Made by a program: the position numbers and the translations under genes. DNA of 64,000 nucleotides, taken from Closterium sp. Naga37s-1. Its lineage: Eukaryota; Streptophyta; Zygnematophyceae; Desmidiales; Closteriaceae. The notes beneath the pieces are model-generated. The model was not told where the DNA came from and made no database searches. It saw only the letters and a program-made list of their open reading frames with translations. The stretch lies in assembly GCA_947471745.1 (NCBI GenBank), contig CANJKZ010000080.1:4008001-4072000 (forward strand), written 5' to 3'. Positions 30,701 through 39,313 of the stretch are shown in pieces; within the stretch, counting starts at the first letter, position 1, and each line of letters opens with the position of its first letter.

Positions 30701-30801
30701 CTGCTGATATCTTCACCAAGGCACTTGCGCCTTGTGATCATCAGCGCTTCTGTACTCAGCTGGGTCTTGTGCCTACCTTGCCTCACTTGCTCACCTCTTG
30801 A
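27763..30801 (+). pseudogene. Copia-2 pol remnant: repeat linker, RT, RNase H
   Basis: The open frame corresponds to about residues 940-1973 of the Copia-1 polyprotein. It keeps the Ala/Gly-rich repeat region with different repeat numbers, the RT (here YIDD rather than YVDD) and RNase H through ADIFTKAL. It lacks a start, protease and integrase core, so it cannot be autonomous. Its frame is otherwise intact and very similar to Copia-1. Confidence 0.88.
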
Positions 30802-31010
30802 CCTTGTTTGTACTGTTGCATATATATATATACTCCTGCTCTTGCTTGTTTAGCCTTATATATATATGTAATCCTGCATGTTAACTGGCCTTGTGGCCTT
30901 GAACTTGTGCTCGGAATGTGTGGTGACTTTGTGATCCACCCTGAGCTTGCTTTGCTTTGCTTGACTGGTCTTGTGACCCCTTGTTCTCCCCCACTTTGCC
31001 TATGGGGGTG

Positions 31011-31139
31011 TGTCAGAGTTATTTGACATAGCTACTGTAGGCTATAGTGGAGTAGCACATATGGGGTACAGTTTCCTAGGGTTTGCCTTTTGTACCCAAC
31101 TTTCACTTAGTCATTTCATTCCTGTTTTCTTGATTCACA
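31011..31139 (+). repeat. Copia-2 3' LTR
   Basis: 129 bp, TGTCAG...TTCACA, preceded by a TATGGGGGTG polypurine tract. It differs from the Copia-1 LTRs at a handful of sites. Confidence 0.88.
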
Positions 31140-32351
31140 AGCAGCGCCCTTTGAACGGTGCGGCAGCGGCATTTGCAGCGACGGCACGTATCGTGGCGCC
31201 CTCGTTCGTCCCACGAGGCCGATGTCCCCAATGGTTGCTTCCGTAGGACCCCGGTCTCGGTCGGCGGAAGAAGTCGAGTTTCTCCGCCATAGCGAGAATT
31301 TCTTGAAAACCGGTGACGCCGCGAAGTTGGATTTCCTAAGCGATGTCCTGCTTCAGGCCGCCGATGTAGCGGTCGATGCGCTCGCTCTCGTGCATATATC
31401 CCACCTGCTCGCATAGCGCCAGAAATCCGCTCGTGTAACCTTGGACAGAACCGAGTTGGCGCCAAGTGCGGAGCTTCTGTCGCGCCGCGATCGAAGCCGC
31501 GATTGGCTCGAAACGAGCGCGCAGACCTGCGCACCACGCGTCCCACGTGCGGCACCTCCACGAAATACGACGGCGCCCAGGGTCCGGTTTGTCCTTCCCG
31601 TGTCGGTAGAGTCGCGTAGTCTAACGACTTCGTGACGATGACGCGCCACCAATCCATGGCGGGTCCTCGCAGCAACGACACGGCATAGCGGATTTTCGCC
31701 GTATCCTCCGAGACGTAGTTGGCGTCGAAAAACACGTTCATCGTGAACAACCACGCCTGAACGGTAGGACCACCCCGTTGGCTGGGATCGAAGCATGGCG
31801 GACGCTGCGGCTTCAACGGCATTGGTGACGGCAGTGCCGAACCATCGGTTGGTGCCAAAATTGTGACGCGTGGCTGGCTTCGGGCCGCATTCGTCGCTTC
31901 GGGGTGTGTCGTGCCGTGGTCGTCGTCTCCGTCGGGGCGGACGACGCCATCACTGGCCGCGCTCGCGGGTTGCCCCACGCTTCCGTGTTGTGATGCCTCT
32001 GGTGCGGGCTGTTCCGGAGTGCCAGGTGCTTGAGATTGTGCCTGTTGTGCTCGTGTGAGGTCATTTTGCAGGGACGAGCGTTCTGCCGTCAGCGTTGCGA
32101 TTTCCTCGGCGCTCTCGCGGATTTGCCGCAGCAGATCGTTCAAGTGCTCCTGCGTGAGCGTCGTGATATCAACGTGCTCGGCCATTTCGAAGGGTGTCGG
32201 CTCGTCTTAGTCTAGGCGCAGTCGTGGCTGCACGCGTTTACGAGAGAACGCGAGGACAGCGACTCCTAGGTGCTAAGGTGCGTGAGTCCCTTCGAGTGAA
32301 AAATCAAAAGTTGATTTCCTGGGGTGCGGAGATGCGCGGTCCGAAAAGAAA

Positions 32352-32367
32352 GGGGCTCTGAATACCA
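32352..32367 (-). promoter_or_regulatory. Gypsy primer-binding site
   Basis: Two bases inside the 5' LTR the minus strand reads TGGTATTCAGAGCCCC, close to the initiator-Met tRNA complement. Confidence 0.65.
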
Positions 32368-32369
32368 AG

Positions 32370-32696
32370 TGTTACGGGTGCAATGAATCGAAGTAGCGAG
32401 AATTGCACTAAGGTGTCAAACGAGTACAAAATGTGAGCGAAGGCATGAGCGAACATTTATACGCGAAACATGCAAACGGTAACGCGGTGCGTGCGAGCTA
32501 GCTAGTGCTACGCTGGAAGCGAGGCTCGGGCTAGTCCCGAAGCGTAGGCCGACACGGCCAGGCCAGCAGTGCGAGGTTTGTTGAAACAGTGCGTGCGAAG
32601 TCGGCGAAGGCCCGTTGGCAGTAACGGGCGAACAACGGCTGCTGCTGTACGCGGTGTTGCAGGGTGCGCTAAGGAATATAGAGAAAATTCCTTACA
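32370..32696 (-). repeat. Gypsy 5' LTR
   Basis: 327 bp partner of 16102-16428, about 2% different by eye. It contains the minus-strand TATAAATGTT word near 32450-32462. Confidence 0.9.
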
Positions 32697-32826
32697 ATGA
32701 TAAATCTTGTAGTTGACCAGTTGAAATGATACGTTGCATTTGCAAGGCAAATCGCAAGCTTTCACAATCAGGACAACCTTCACAGCCGTTTCTTTCACTC
32801 GCTCGCACAACCCGTGGGTGTGCCCA

Positions 32827-32934
32827 TTGCCCAACTGTCAGTGCTGTGTCATGCCATGGCTGTCCCCAAGCAAGCGGGGATTGCCCAACTGTCAGTGCTG
32901 TGTCATGCCATGGCTGTCCCCAAGCAGGCGGGGT
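32827..32934. repeat. 54-bp tandem duplication
   Basis: Two nearly identical 54-bp units beginning TTGCCCAACTGTCAGTGC (32827 and 32881), differing by AAGCAAG/AAGCAGG. They lie in the block shared with the region upstream of RLCK2. No gene seen. Confidence 0.9.
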
Positions 32935-33901
32935 TCGCTCACTCGGTACTGAATGGCATGGTGCGTACTGTACAGCTACACTACAGTTCAACCGTCTGTT
33001 CAGTTACGCGTCACCCGTTCATCGAATGTGGCTCGGAGGTTGTCCCTGTCCGACAATATCCTGGCAGGGAAGCAGGGTCCATCCGTCCACCTCCTCTTCA
33101 TTTCTCGTCGGGTAGGCTCCACTCGGAAGGTTGCCCTGGTTCGGAAGCAGGCTCTGGCAAGGCAGCAGCATTTCTCTTGCCTTGAACTTGTCGGGTCTGG
33201 TCTGGATGGTGGCTCCAGGCGTGCTGTACAAGCCAAATGTCTTGTTTCGTTGGGTCTTTGGCGACGGATGTTTGTGGCGAGAACGCTTCGCGAGGTTCAG
33301 GCGAGATTGTTACGAAAGGGCAACCAGGCCAAAACACGAAAGTAACGAGCCTCTCACGAAGAGATTACAAACTCGTACAGTATGCGCTTCCCGCCCTCGA
33401 GATTCTCCTTCCCGCACTCATCTGAGAAATAATCTCCGGCGTCTCTCTCAACCCGAGTCTTTTATACTAATGCATAAGAACCATTCGTTGGGTTCTGATA
33501 CATTAGCAGCCTGCCTCTTGCTGCTTAGGTCTTTGACGCCTCTCTGATGCAGGCAGTACATCAGCACCATTTCAGTGAAATTTTTTAGGACTGCAGTTAA
33601 GGCAACAAAGAGTATTCGTAATCGAAGCGCTCTTATTCTTCCTTCTCTGGATCGTACCCAGTGACACAGTGGATCGCCCAGCCATGTGTGCGTGTGCAGG
33701 GGCGTTCGGTCGATTTTGTTACATTGGATATACTTGTCCATAACTAGCACACGGAATGCATTCGCAGCCGCTCGTAATCGTCACTGGCTCCCTGTCACTC
33801 TTAATGTTCACCTTACTGCTTTAGCGGAGTGAACATAATTGCCTGCATGGATGGAGTAGCAACAGGCAGTGGAATGGGAATGCTGACAGACATAATTATC
33901 G
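32935..33901. repeat. Duplicated intergenic block upstream of RLCK3
   Basis: Collinear, diverged copy of 10760-11470. It is part of the kinase-gene duplication unit. No coding evidence beyond chance ORFs. Confidence 0.7.
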
Positions 33902-33973
33902 CTATTTTTTTCCTTCCCTCCAAGGTCTACCAATAACAGCGCCGCCGCGTCAAACTGTTCTACGTGAAGAAAA
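33902..33973 (+). promoter_or_regulatory. Conserved leader upstream of RLCK3
   Basis: TTTTTTTCCTTCCCTCCAAGG, then CCAATAACAGCGCCGCCGCG, immediately before the exon-1 ATG; matches the other kinase leaders. Confidence 0.4.
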
Positions 33974-36900
33974 ATGGGTTGTTTCATGTCGAAAATGGGT
34001 ACGTCAGTCCCGTATGTCTCTCTCAGTCTCAGACGCTCTGAATAACGATTCGGCAAAATGTTAAATGCAACTATTGCTGACTGGGATCGTGTGGCCGAAA
34101 AACGCGCTCTATTTGAAATTGAATGAAGCAAGCGAAGCAATTGAATGCCAGTTCATCGAATGCGATCATTTTCAGGCGAATGGGGTAGTAAGTCGACGAC
34201 TCCAATGCGATGGTAACCCTTTTACCTCCCCATCTCCCTTCCTTCGCAATAACCTCGATTTCCTTTTCCTCTGCCTTTTTCCAATCAGACCATGGTGCAA
34301 CAAGCACATCAATCATGGAACGTCGCGCCAGCAAGACCAGCCTCAGCAGCCAGAATAAATCGTCTTTCAGAACCGCCACCTCTCAAATCTCCGATTTCGA
34401 TGGTTCGCTCGACGGTTCAACCGCGATTCCTAGCGCCAGTAGTACCTTCAATGTTTTTGTCGTGGTCTCCTCCTCGAATAGCGCCACTGGCAGCGACACC
34501 AATAAGTTAGTCTTGGTCGACAGTTCAACCGCAAATCCGAGTGCCAGTGACACCCATAATTGTGCTTCGGTCGACGGTGCAACGGCGAATCCTACTAGCG
34601 CCAGCGACTCTGCCAGCGACAATCCCCGACCTGACCTCATCCCAAGCTCCCTGCGACGGTTTTCGTTCGCCGAACTCCGCGCTGCGACGAACTGGTTTCA
34701 TCGGCGACATGCCATTGGCGGAAGCGGGTTCGGAACCATTTATTGGGGAGCGATCCCGCCGGGGTCGAATGGGCTTGGTGCGGAGCCGACGGAAGTGGCG
34801 ATTAAGAGAATGCGCGAGGCGAACGAACGATACGCGGAAGAGTTTCTGGTGCGTGCGCGCGTGCGCTCGAAATAGGGGGGAAATGGGGGATAAATGGGGG
34901 AGAAATGGGGGAGAGATGGGGGAGAAATGGGGGAGAAATGGGGGAGAAATGGGGGAGAAATGCGGAAGAGTTTCTGGTGCGTGCGTGCGTGCGCGGAAGA
35001 GAAAAAAAGGGTGGGGGGGGTTTGGCACGAGCGTGCATGAGGGGGTGGGAAGCCAGCTTTCCCAACGAGCATCTCTCGCGTTTCCACAATGTCTGCCAAT
35101 CCCCTCGATCGAAGAAATATTTCTGTGAGGGTCTATTTTTTAGTCGACTCGAAAACGGATTTCCGTGGAGCGGAGCTGTTGCACCCGCACTGCGCCCGCC
35201 TGCACGATCACTGCATGGAGCCTTGTGCCATTGTAACGAGGTGACTTTTGAGACGACTCAAAAGTCCTCTATGGGAAGGGGAGCTGTCGCACCCGCACCG
35301 CGCTCGCATGCACGACCACTGCATGGAGCCTTGCGCCATTGTAACGAGGTGACTTTTGAGACGACTCAAAGGTCATTTTTGGAAAAGGGAGCTGTCGCAC
35401 CCGCACCTCGCCTGCTTGCACGGTCACTGCATGGAGCCTTCATATCCCCACCACAACACCCCGCCATCCCACCATCCCACCATCCCACCACCTCACCAAC
35501 CCCTCACAATCCCTCACTTGCAGAAAGAGGTGATCGTGCTGGGGCGGCTATCCCATCCCCATCTTGTGCGTCTGTACGGCTACTGCATGGAACTTCCATT
35601 CACGAACACCCCGCCCATCCTGTTCCTCCTCCTAACCCCTTGCAGAAAGAGGTGATCGTCCTGGGGCGGCTGTCCCACCCGCACCTCGTGCGTCTGCACG
35701 GCTACTGCATGGACCGCCTCCAACCCACCCATCTTCCCAGCTACACTCCTCCAACCCCTCTCAATCCCTCTCGTGCAGAAAGAGGTGATCGTCCTGGGGC
35801 GGCTGTCCCACCCGCACCTCGTGCGTCTGCACGGCTACTGCATAGAGGGGAACGAAGCTCTACTCGTGTACGAGTTCATGCCGGGGGGGTGCTTGGACAA
35901 GGCGCTAAAAGACAGTGAGTGGGGTGCGACGGGCTGTACCTGTTAGGAGTAGACGCGTTACTAACCTCTCCCTGCTTGTGTACGGGTTCGTGAGTCATGA
36001 CCTCGGTGTACTTTCACCTCTCTGCCGTTCCTGCTGCCCTCTCGGCCCTGCCTGGTACCCTCACTGCCCTCCTGCCCTCTCCACCCCTTTCCTTACCTAC
36101 TTCGTCCCTGTCAACCCCACCAGGTGTGAACTCCTCTGCACCTGGGACAAGCACCGCCTTCTTTTCCATTTCCACTCCTCAATACCCACTGTACCCCTTC
36201 CTCCCGCCCTCTCCGCTCCCCCTTCCCTTCCTCGCCACCCACCAGGTGCGAAGGGAGAGCTCTTCTTTAGCTGGGACATGCGGCTCAAGGTGGCGGTGCA
36301 AGTAGCAGAGGCGCTGACGTACATGCATGCACTCAACATCATCCACCGCGATTTGAAAGCCGCAAACGTGCTGCTGTCGCCTGTGAGTGGTGAGAGGTTG
36401 CTGTGCTGGGGCGGTGGGCTGCTTGGGGCGAAGGCGAATGGGGGGGAGAAGGCGGCAGTGCAGGTATCAGAGGCGCTGACGTACTTGCACGCACTCAACT
36501 TCATCCACCGCGATTTGAAAGCTGCCAATGTGCTGCTGTCGCCTGTGAGTGGAGGGGTGCTGTGCTGGAGCTGTGGGAGTCATCACATATACCTTGCAAC
36601 AACGGCTTTGAAATGGCTGCCCTTACCCCCATCCCTCCCAATCTCCCCCTCATTCCTTCCATCCCAACGGCACAGACTTTGGGTCGGCGCGAGTCAACGC
36701 ATAAAGTCCCTACAATGTCTGCCCCCTTCCCCCCATTCTTCGTATCTCCCCACCTGTCTCCTTTGCCATGAAATGGCTGCCCTTACCCCCATCCCTCCCA
36801 ATCTTCCCCCTCACTCCTTCCCCCTCCACCACCAACGCCACAGGACTAAGATGCGAAGCTGACGGACTTTGGCATGGTGCGAGTGGGACCGGCCGGGCAG

Positions 36901-38170
36901 CTAGGTTTTGGTTTCGGTAGCAAACACTTTCAATAGCATCTCACTCGTCCCTTCCTCTCCACGCCACAGGAGTACGATGCAAAGCTGACGGACTTTGGCA
37001 TGGTGCGAGTGGGGCCGGATAGGCAGCTGCGGTCGATTGTATCAACTCGGCTCATGGGCACTCAAGGCTATATCGACCCCTCGTACATGGAGACAGGTGA
37101 GTGTGTAAGACTCTGTGGGGGTATGACCAGTATGCATACTCACATCATGGGCACTCAGGGCTATATGGATCCCTCATACATGGAGGTAGGTGTGTGGCTG
37201 GGGTCGACAGGTGTGTGGCTGGGGGCAACAGGCTTTCTAGGGAAGAGGTCGACAATGTGGAATCGTATGAAGGACATTGAGGGGTACATTAACCCTCTGT
37301 ACCTGGTCCCTCTCCCCTCCTGCCCCTCCTCACCACCCCTCACCACCCCTCTCCACCCCTCACCCCTCCATTCCCCACCTATCCCAGGTCGCCAAGAGCA
37401 GCATAGTTCGCTTGTTTGGTAAAAGGAGATGTTACAAGAACGTGCTCTTCCCTCCTCTCATCTATCCTCTCTCACCCCTCCCCTACCCTGCCGCCACCCC
37501 TTCCTGCCCCGCCCAGCTATGCGCTGCCCACCACAGGGACACCTGGGTGCCTGCCAAGGGTGACGTCTATTCCTTTGGCGTTCCCCTGCTTGATCTGGTA
37601 ATCGGCAGGTACCACCACAAGTCTATTCACCGCCCACCCCCCCTGCTCCGCGCTGCCCACCACAGGGACACGTGGGTGCCTGCCAAGGGTAACGTCTATT
37701 CCTTTGGTTTTTAAGGCGCCTCAAAAGCCCCACTCCGCGCTGCCCACCACAGGGACGCCTGGGTGCCTAGCAAGAGCGACGTTTATTCCTTTGGCGTTCC
37801 CCTGCTAGAGCCGGTAACCACCACAGGACACTTTCTTTCCCTTCCCACACGAACCCCCTCCCCGTCCCCAGGCCGCTTGGGAGCCAAGAGCGACGTTTAC
37901 TCCTTTGGTGTTCTCCTGCTAGAGCTGGTAACCGGCAGGAGAGTGCTGGAAGAGGGAGAAAACATGGTCATCGAGTGCAAAGCACTACTCTCGGACCCGA
38001 ATCTCGGACCCCGAGCATATATCGACCCTCGTTTTGGTAACCAGTACCCCGAGCCAGACCCTCGAGGCTTGGCGACTCTGGCTCGGCACTGCATGGACGA
38101 CGATCGGTCGAGGCGGCCGGAAATTGGGAGGGTATTGGAAACGCGCAGGTCACTGCAAAGGGTTGTGTGA
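33974..38170 (+). CDS. RLCK3: receptor-like cytoplasmic kinase, 427 aa, six exons
   Basis: Exons: 33974-33998, 34289-34848, 35779-35914, 36246-36382, 36970-37096, 37872-38170; total 1284 nt ending in TGA. Starts MGCFMSKM (acylation-type). Residues about 40-135 hold about four VDxST-xPSASD repeats. The P-loop is GGSGFG (152-157), so the middle Gly of GxGxxG is Ser while flanking glycines remain. Lys181, HRDLKAAN (His274, Asp276, Asn281) and DFG (294-296) are intact, and DPSY replaces the APE Glu. The protein ends early, at [10 protein letters not shown], without the Ala-rich tail of RLCK1 and RLCK2; the tail is still visible downstream (38175-38315) out of frame. Introns carry the longest set of exon-border copies. 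Probably still a kinase, with possibly altered ATP binding. Confidence 0.82.
34840..35720 (+). repeat. RLCK3 intron 2: exon-2 3' copy and six exon-3 5' copies
   Basis: The exon-2 end plus GTGCGTGCG recurs at about 34965-34990 after AAATGGGGGAG repeats. Three degraded exon-3 copies (about 35165-35220, 35268-35335, 35380-35440) form a tandem of about 109 bp, in two of which a TTTTGAG-ACGA-CTCAAAA palindrome (35243-35266, 35351-35374) sits inside the exon copy. Two good copies with CAG acceptors start at 35524 and 35646 but run into stops or out of frame. Confidence 0.82.
36451..36545 (+). repeat. RLCK3 intron 4: exon-4 3'-half copy
   Basis: [29 protein letters not shown] coding segment ending at a GTGAGT donor. 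A degraded exon-4 5' copy also lies at about 36119-36160, and a truncated exon-5 5' copy at about 36842-36905. Confidence 0.8.
37140..37310 (+). repeat. RLCK3 intron 5: exon-5 3'-border copies
   Basis: [14 protein letters not shown] with GTAGGT at about 37140-37190, and a weaker copy (EGYINPLYL) at about 37270-37305. Confidence 0.78.
37385..37850 (+). repeat. RLCK3 intron 5: four exon-6 5'-border copies
   Basis: A fragment at about 37387, then three copies after CCACCACAG (about 37534, 37666, 37752) each reading [13 protein letters not shown] or similar before diverging. The middle one ends in a GGTTTTTAAGGCGCC-CTCAAAA-type palindrome (37709-37726). True exon 6 begins at 37872. Confidence 0.8.
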
Positions 38171-38420
38171 GAGAGATGGAGACGAAGCGGCAGCTACAGC
38201 TGCCATGCCGCACTAGAGGCGGGAGATAGCGGAGATACAGAGGCGAATGGAGGCGAATGGGGGGGAGAATCAGGGTTGTCAGCAGCCGTGGCACATCCAG
38301 TATATGGTGTTGGTTGAATTAGTTCTTGCTTACTTACGGTAGGTTTCCCTCTTGTAAGATTAATGAGCAAAGCTTTATGTTTGAGATAGCATATTGCTGT
38401 TACTTTGATTTTTTTATTTG

Positions 38421-38771
38421 TGTAAGGAATTTTTCAGCATTCCTTACAGAGCACCTCAACAACGTGTGCATGTCCGGCCGTTTCTCCGCCTGTTACTGAT
38501 AACGGCGTTTCGCTGCATTCGCTCGACGCTTTTCCCAAACCTAGCACAGCTAGACCGGCCAAGTCGGCCTACGCTTCAGGACTAGCCCGAACCTCGCTGC
38601 CAGCATCTCACGAGCTAGCTTGCACACACCACGTTACCGTTTGCCATTTTAGCTATAAATGTTCATCCATGCCTTAGCTCACATCTGTACTCTTTTTGTT
38701 TTGACCCCTAAGTGCAATCTTCATTCTCTTTATAGCAGCATTAACAGCATTATAGAATGCACAGTTGTAAC
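38421..38771 (+). repeat. Diverged solo LTR of the gypsy family
   Basis: Starts TGTAAGGAATTTTTC and follows the gypsy LTR in order: a CGTTACTG-AACGG segment, GGCCAAGTCGGCCTACGCTT, GGACTAGCCCGA, then ATAAATGTTC. It ends near TTGTAAC. It is in plus orientation with many substitutions. No clear target duplication was found, as expected for an old solo LTR. Confidence 0.8.
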
Positions 38772-39239
38772 TTCGTGGGCTTTAGCGAAGCGATAGTTCC
38801 AGCTGCCAAGAGGCTTGCGAGGCATTGACGAGGTTGTAACGCACTCGCAACCAGCCTGAAACACGAAGCTCGGAGTTCTGGTTTTCGAGGTATCGGTCTC
38901 ATGCACTCATCTCTGAAATGAATTTCAAGCGATTAGAGCTTGCTTTTGGTAAGATAGCTAGCAGCCTGCTTCTTGACGCGTCACTGATACTGGAAGTATT
39001 TGCTCCACTGCAGTAAACTCTGCCAAGACCGCATCGTTGGAAATATTCGTCCATGACAAGCACACGGAATGCATTTATAGCCGCTCGTAATCGTAACCGT
39101 GCAAGGCTTTATATCACTCCTTATGTTCAGCCTTACTCCTTAGCGGAGTCAACAGGAACATAGTCGCATGATGTGCTATGCCATGCGTGGAGTAGTCACA
39201 GGCGTTGGAATGGGAATGCGTCTGTTAGACGTAGTTATC

Positions 39240-39313
39240 TTTCTTCGTTTTCTTCCCTTCAAGGCTTGAAAGCCGAATTCTAGACCAACAGCGCCGCCGT
39301 GTCAAAAACTTTC
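39240..39313 (+). promoter_or_regulatory. Leader upstream of RLCK4, with deletion
   Basis: The pyrimidine tract TTTTCTTCCCTTCAAGG and CAACAGCGCCGCCGTGTCAAA are conserved. The stretch that carries the ATG-GGT-TGT start in the paralogues is missing between GTCAAA and CATGTCGAAA. Confidence 0.45.

Larger units (their letters stand above)
27755..31139 (+). mobile_element. Copia retrotransposon 2, internally deleted, same family as Copia-1
   Basis: Flanked by AGCAG duplications (27750-27754 and 31140-31144). The left end keeps only the first 8 bp of the 5' LTR (TGTCAGAG). It is then joined directly to the integrase C-terminal coding region, so most of the 5' LTR, leader, gag, protease and integrase core are deleted. 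The 3' LTR (31011-31139, 129 bp) is complete. It is in the opposite orientation to the gypsy host element and to Copia-1. Confidence 0.9.
27676..32185 (-). pseudogene. Gypsy gag, split by Copia-2 and frame-broken
   Basis: The N-terminal part starts at the ATG at 32185 (MAEHVDITTLTQ) and has a coiled-coil-like stretch and the Gag core motif AVSLLRGPAMDWWR. Near 31600 the frame changes: the correct continuation (GYTSGFLALCEQVGYMHESE, IDRYIGGLK) is in another frame, so there is an indel. The C-terminal part is on the far side of Copia-2 (27754-27676) and encodes the rest of a C-x2-C-x4-H-x4-C zinc knuckle before TAG. Taking out Copia-2 and one copy of AGCAG would put the two halves of the knuckle back in one frame. 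The pol frame opens immediately at the gag stop. Confidence 0.82.
16102..32696 (-). mobile_element. Ty3/gypsy chromovirus, LTR retrotransposon, with two nested Copia insertions
   Basis: Flanking LTRs are 327 bp each (16102-16428 and 32370-32696), begin TGT and end ACA, and differ at about 7 positions by eye. Candidate target-site duplications are ACGAT (16097-16101) and ATGAT (32697-32701), one mismatch. On the minus strand the order is 5' LTR, primer-binding site, gag, pol with chromodomain, G-rich polypurine tract (about 16429-16445), 3' LTR. Gag is split by a Copia at 27755-31139 and the 3' end of pol by another Copia at 16623-24304. Without the insertions the element would be about 5.5 kb. 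It is inserted between the RLCK2 and RLCK3 genes. As it stands it is inactivated by insertions and a gag frame break. Confidence 0.9.
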
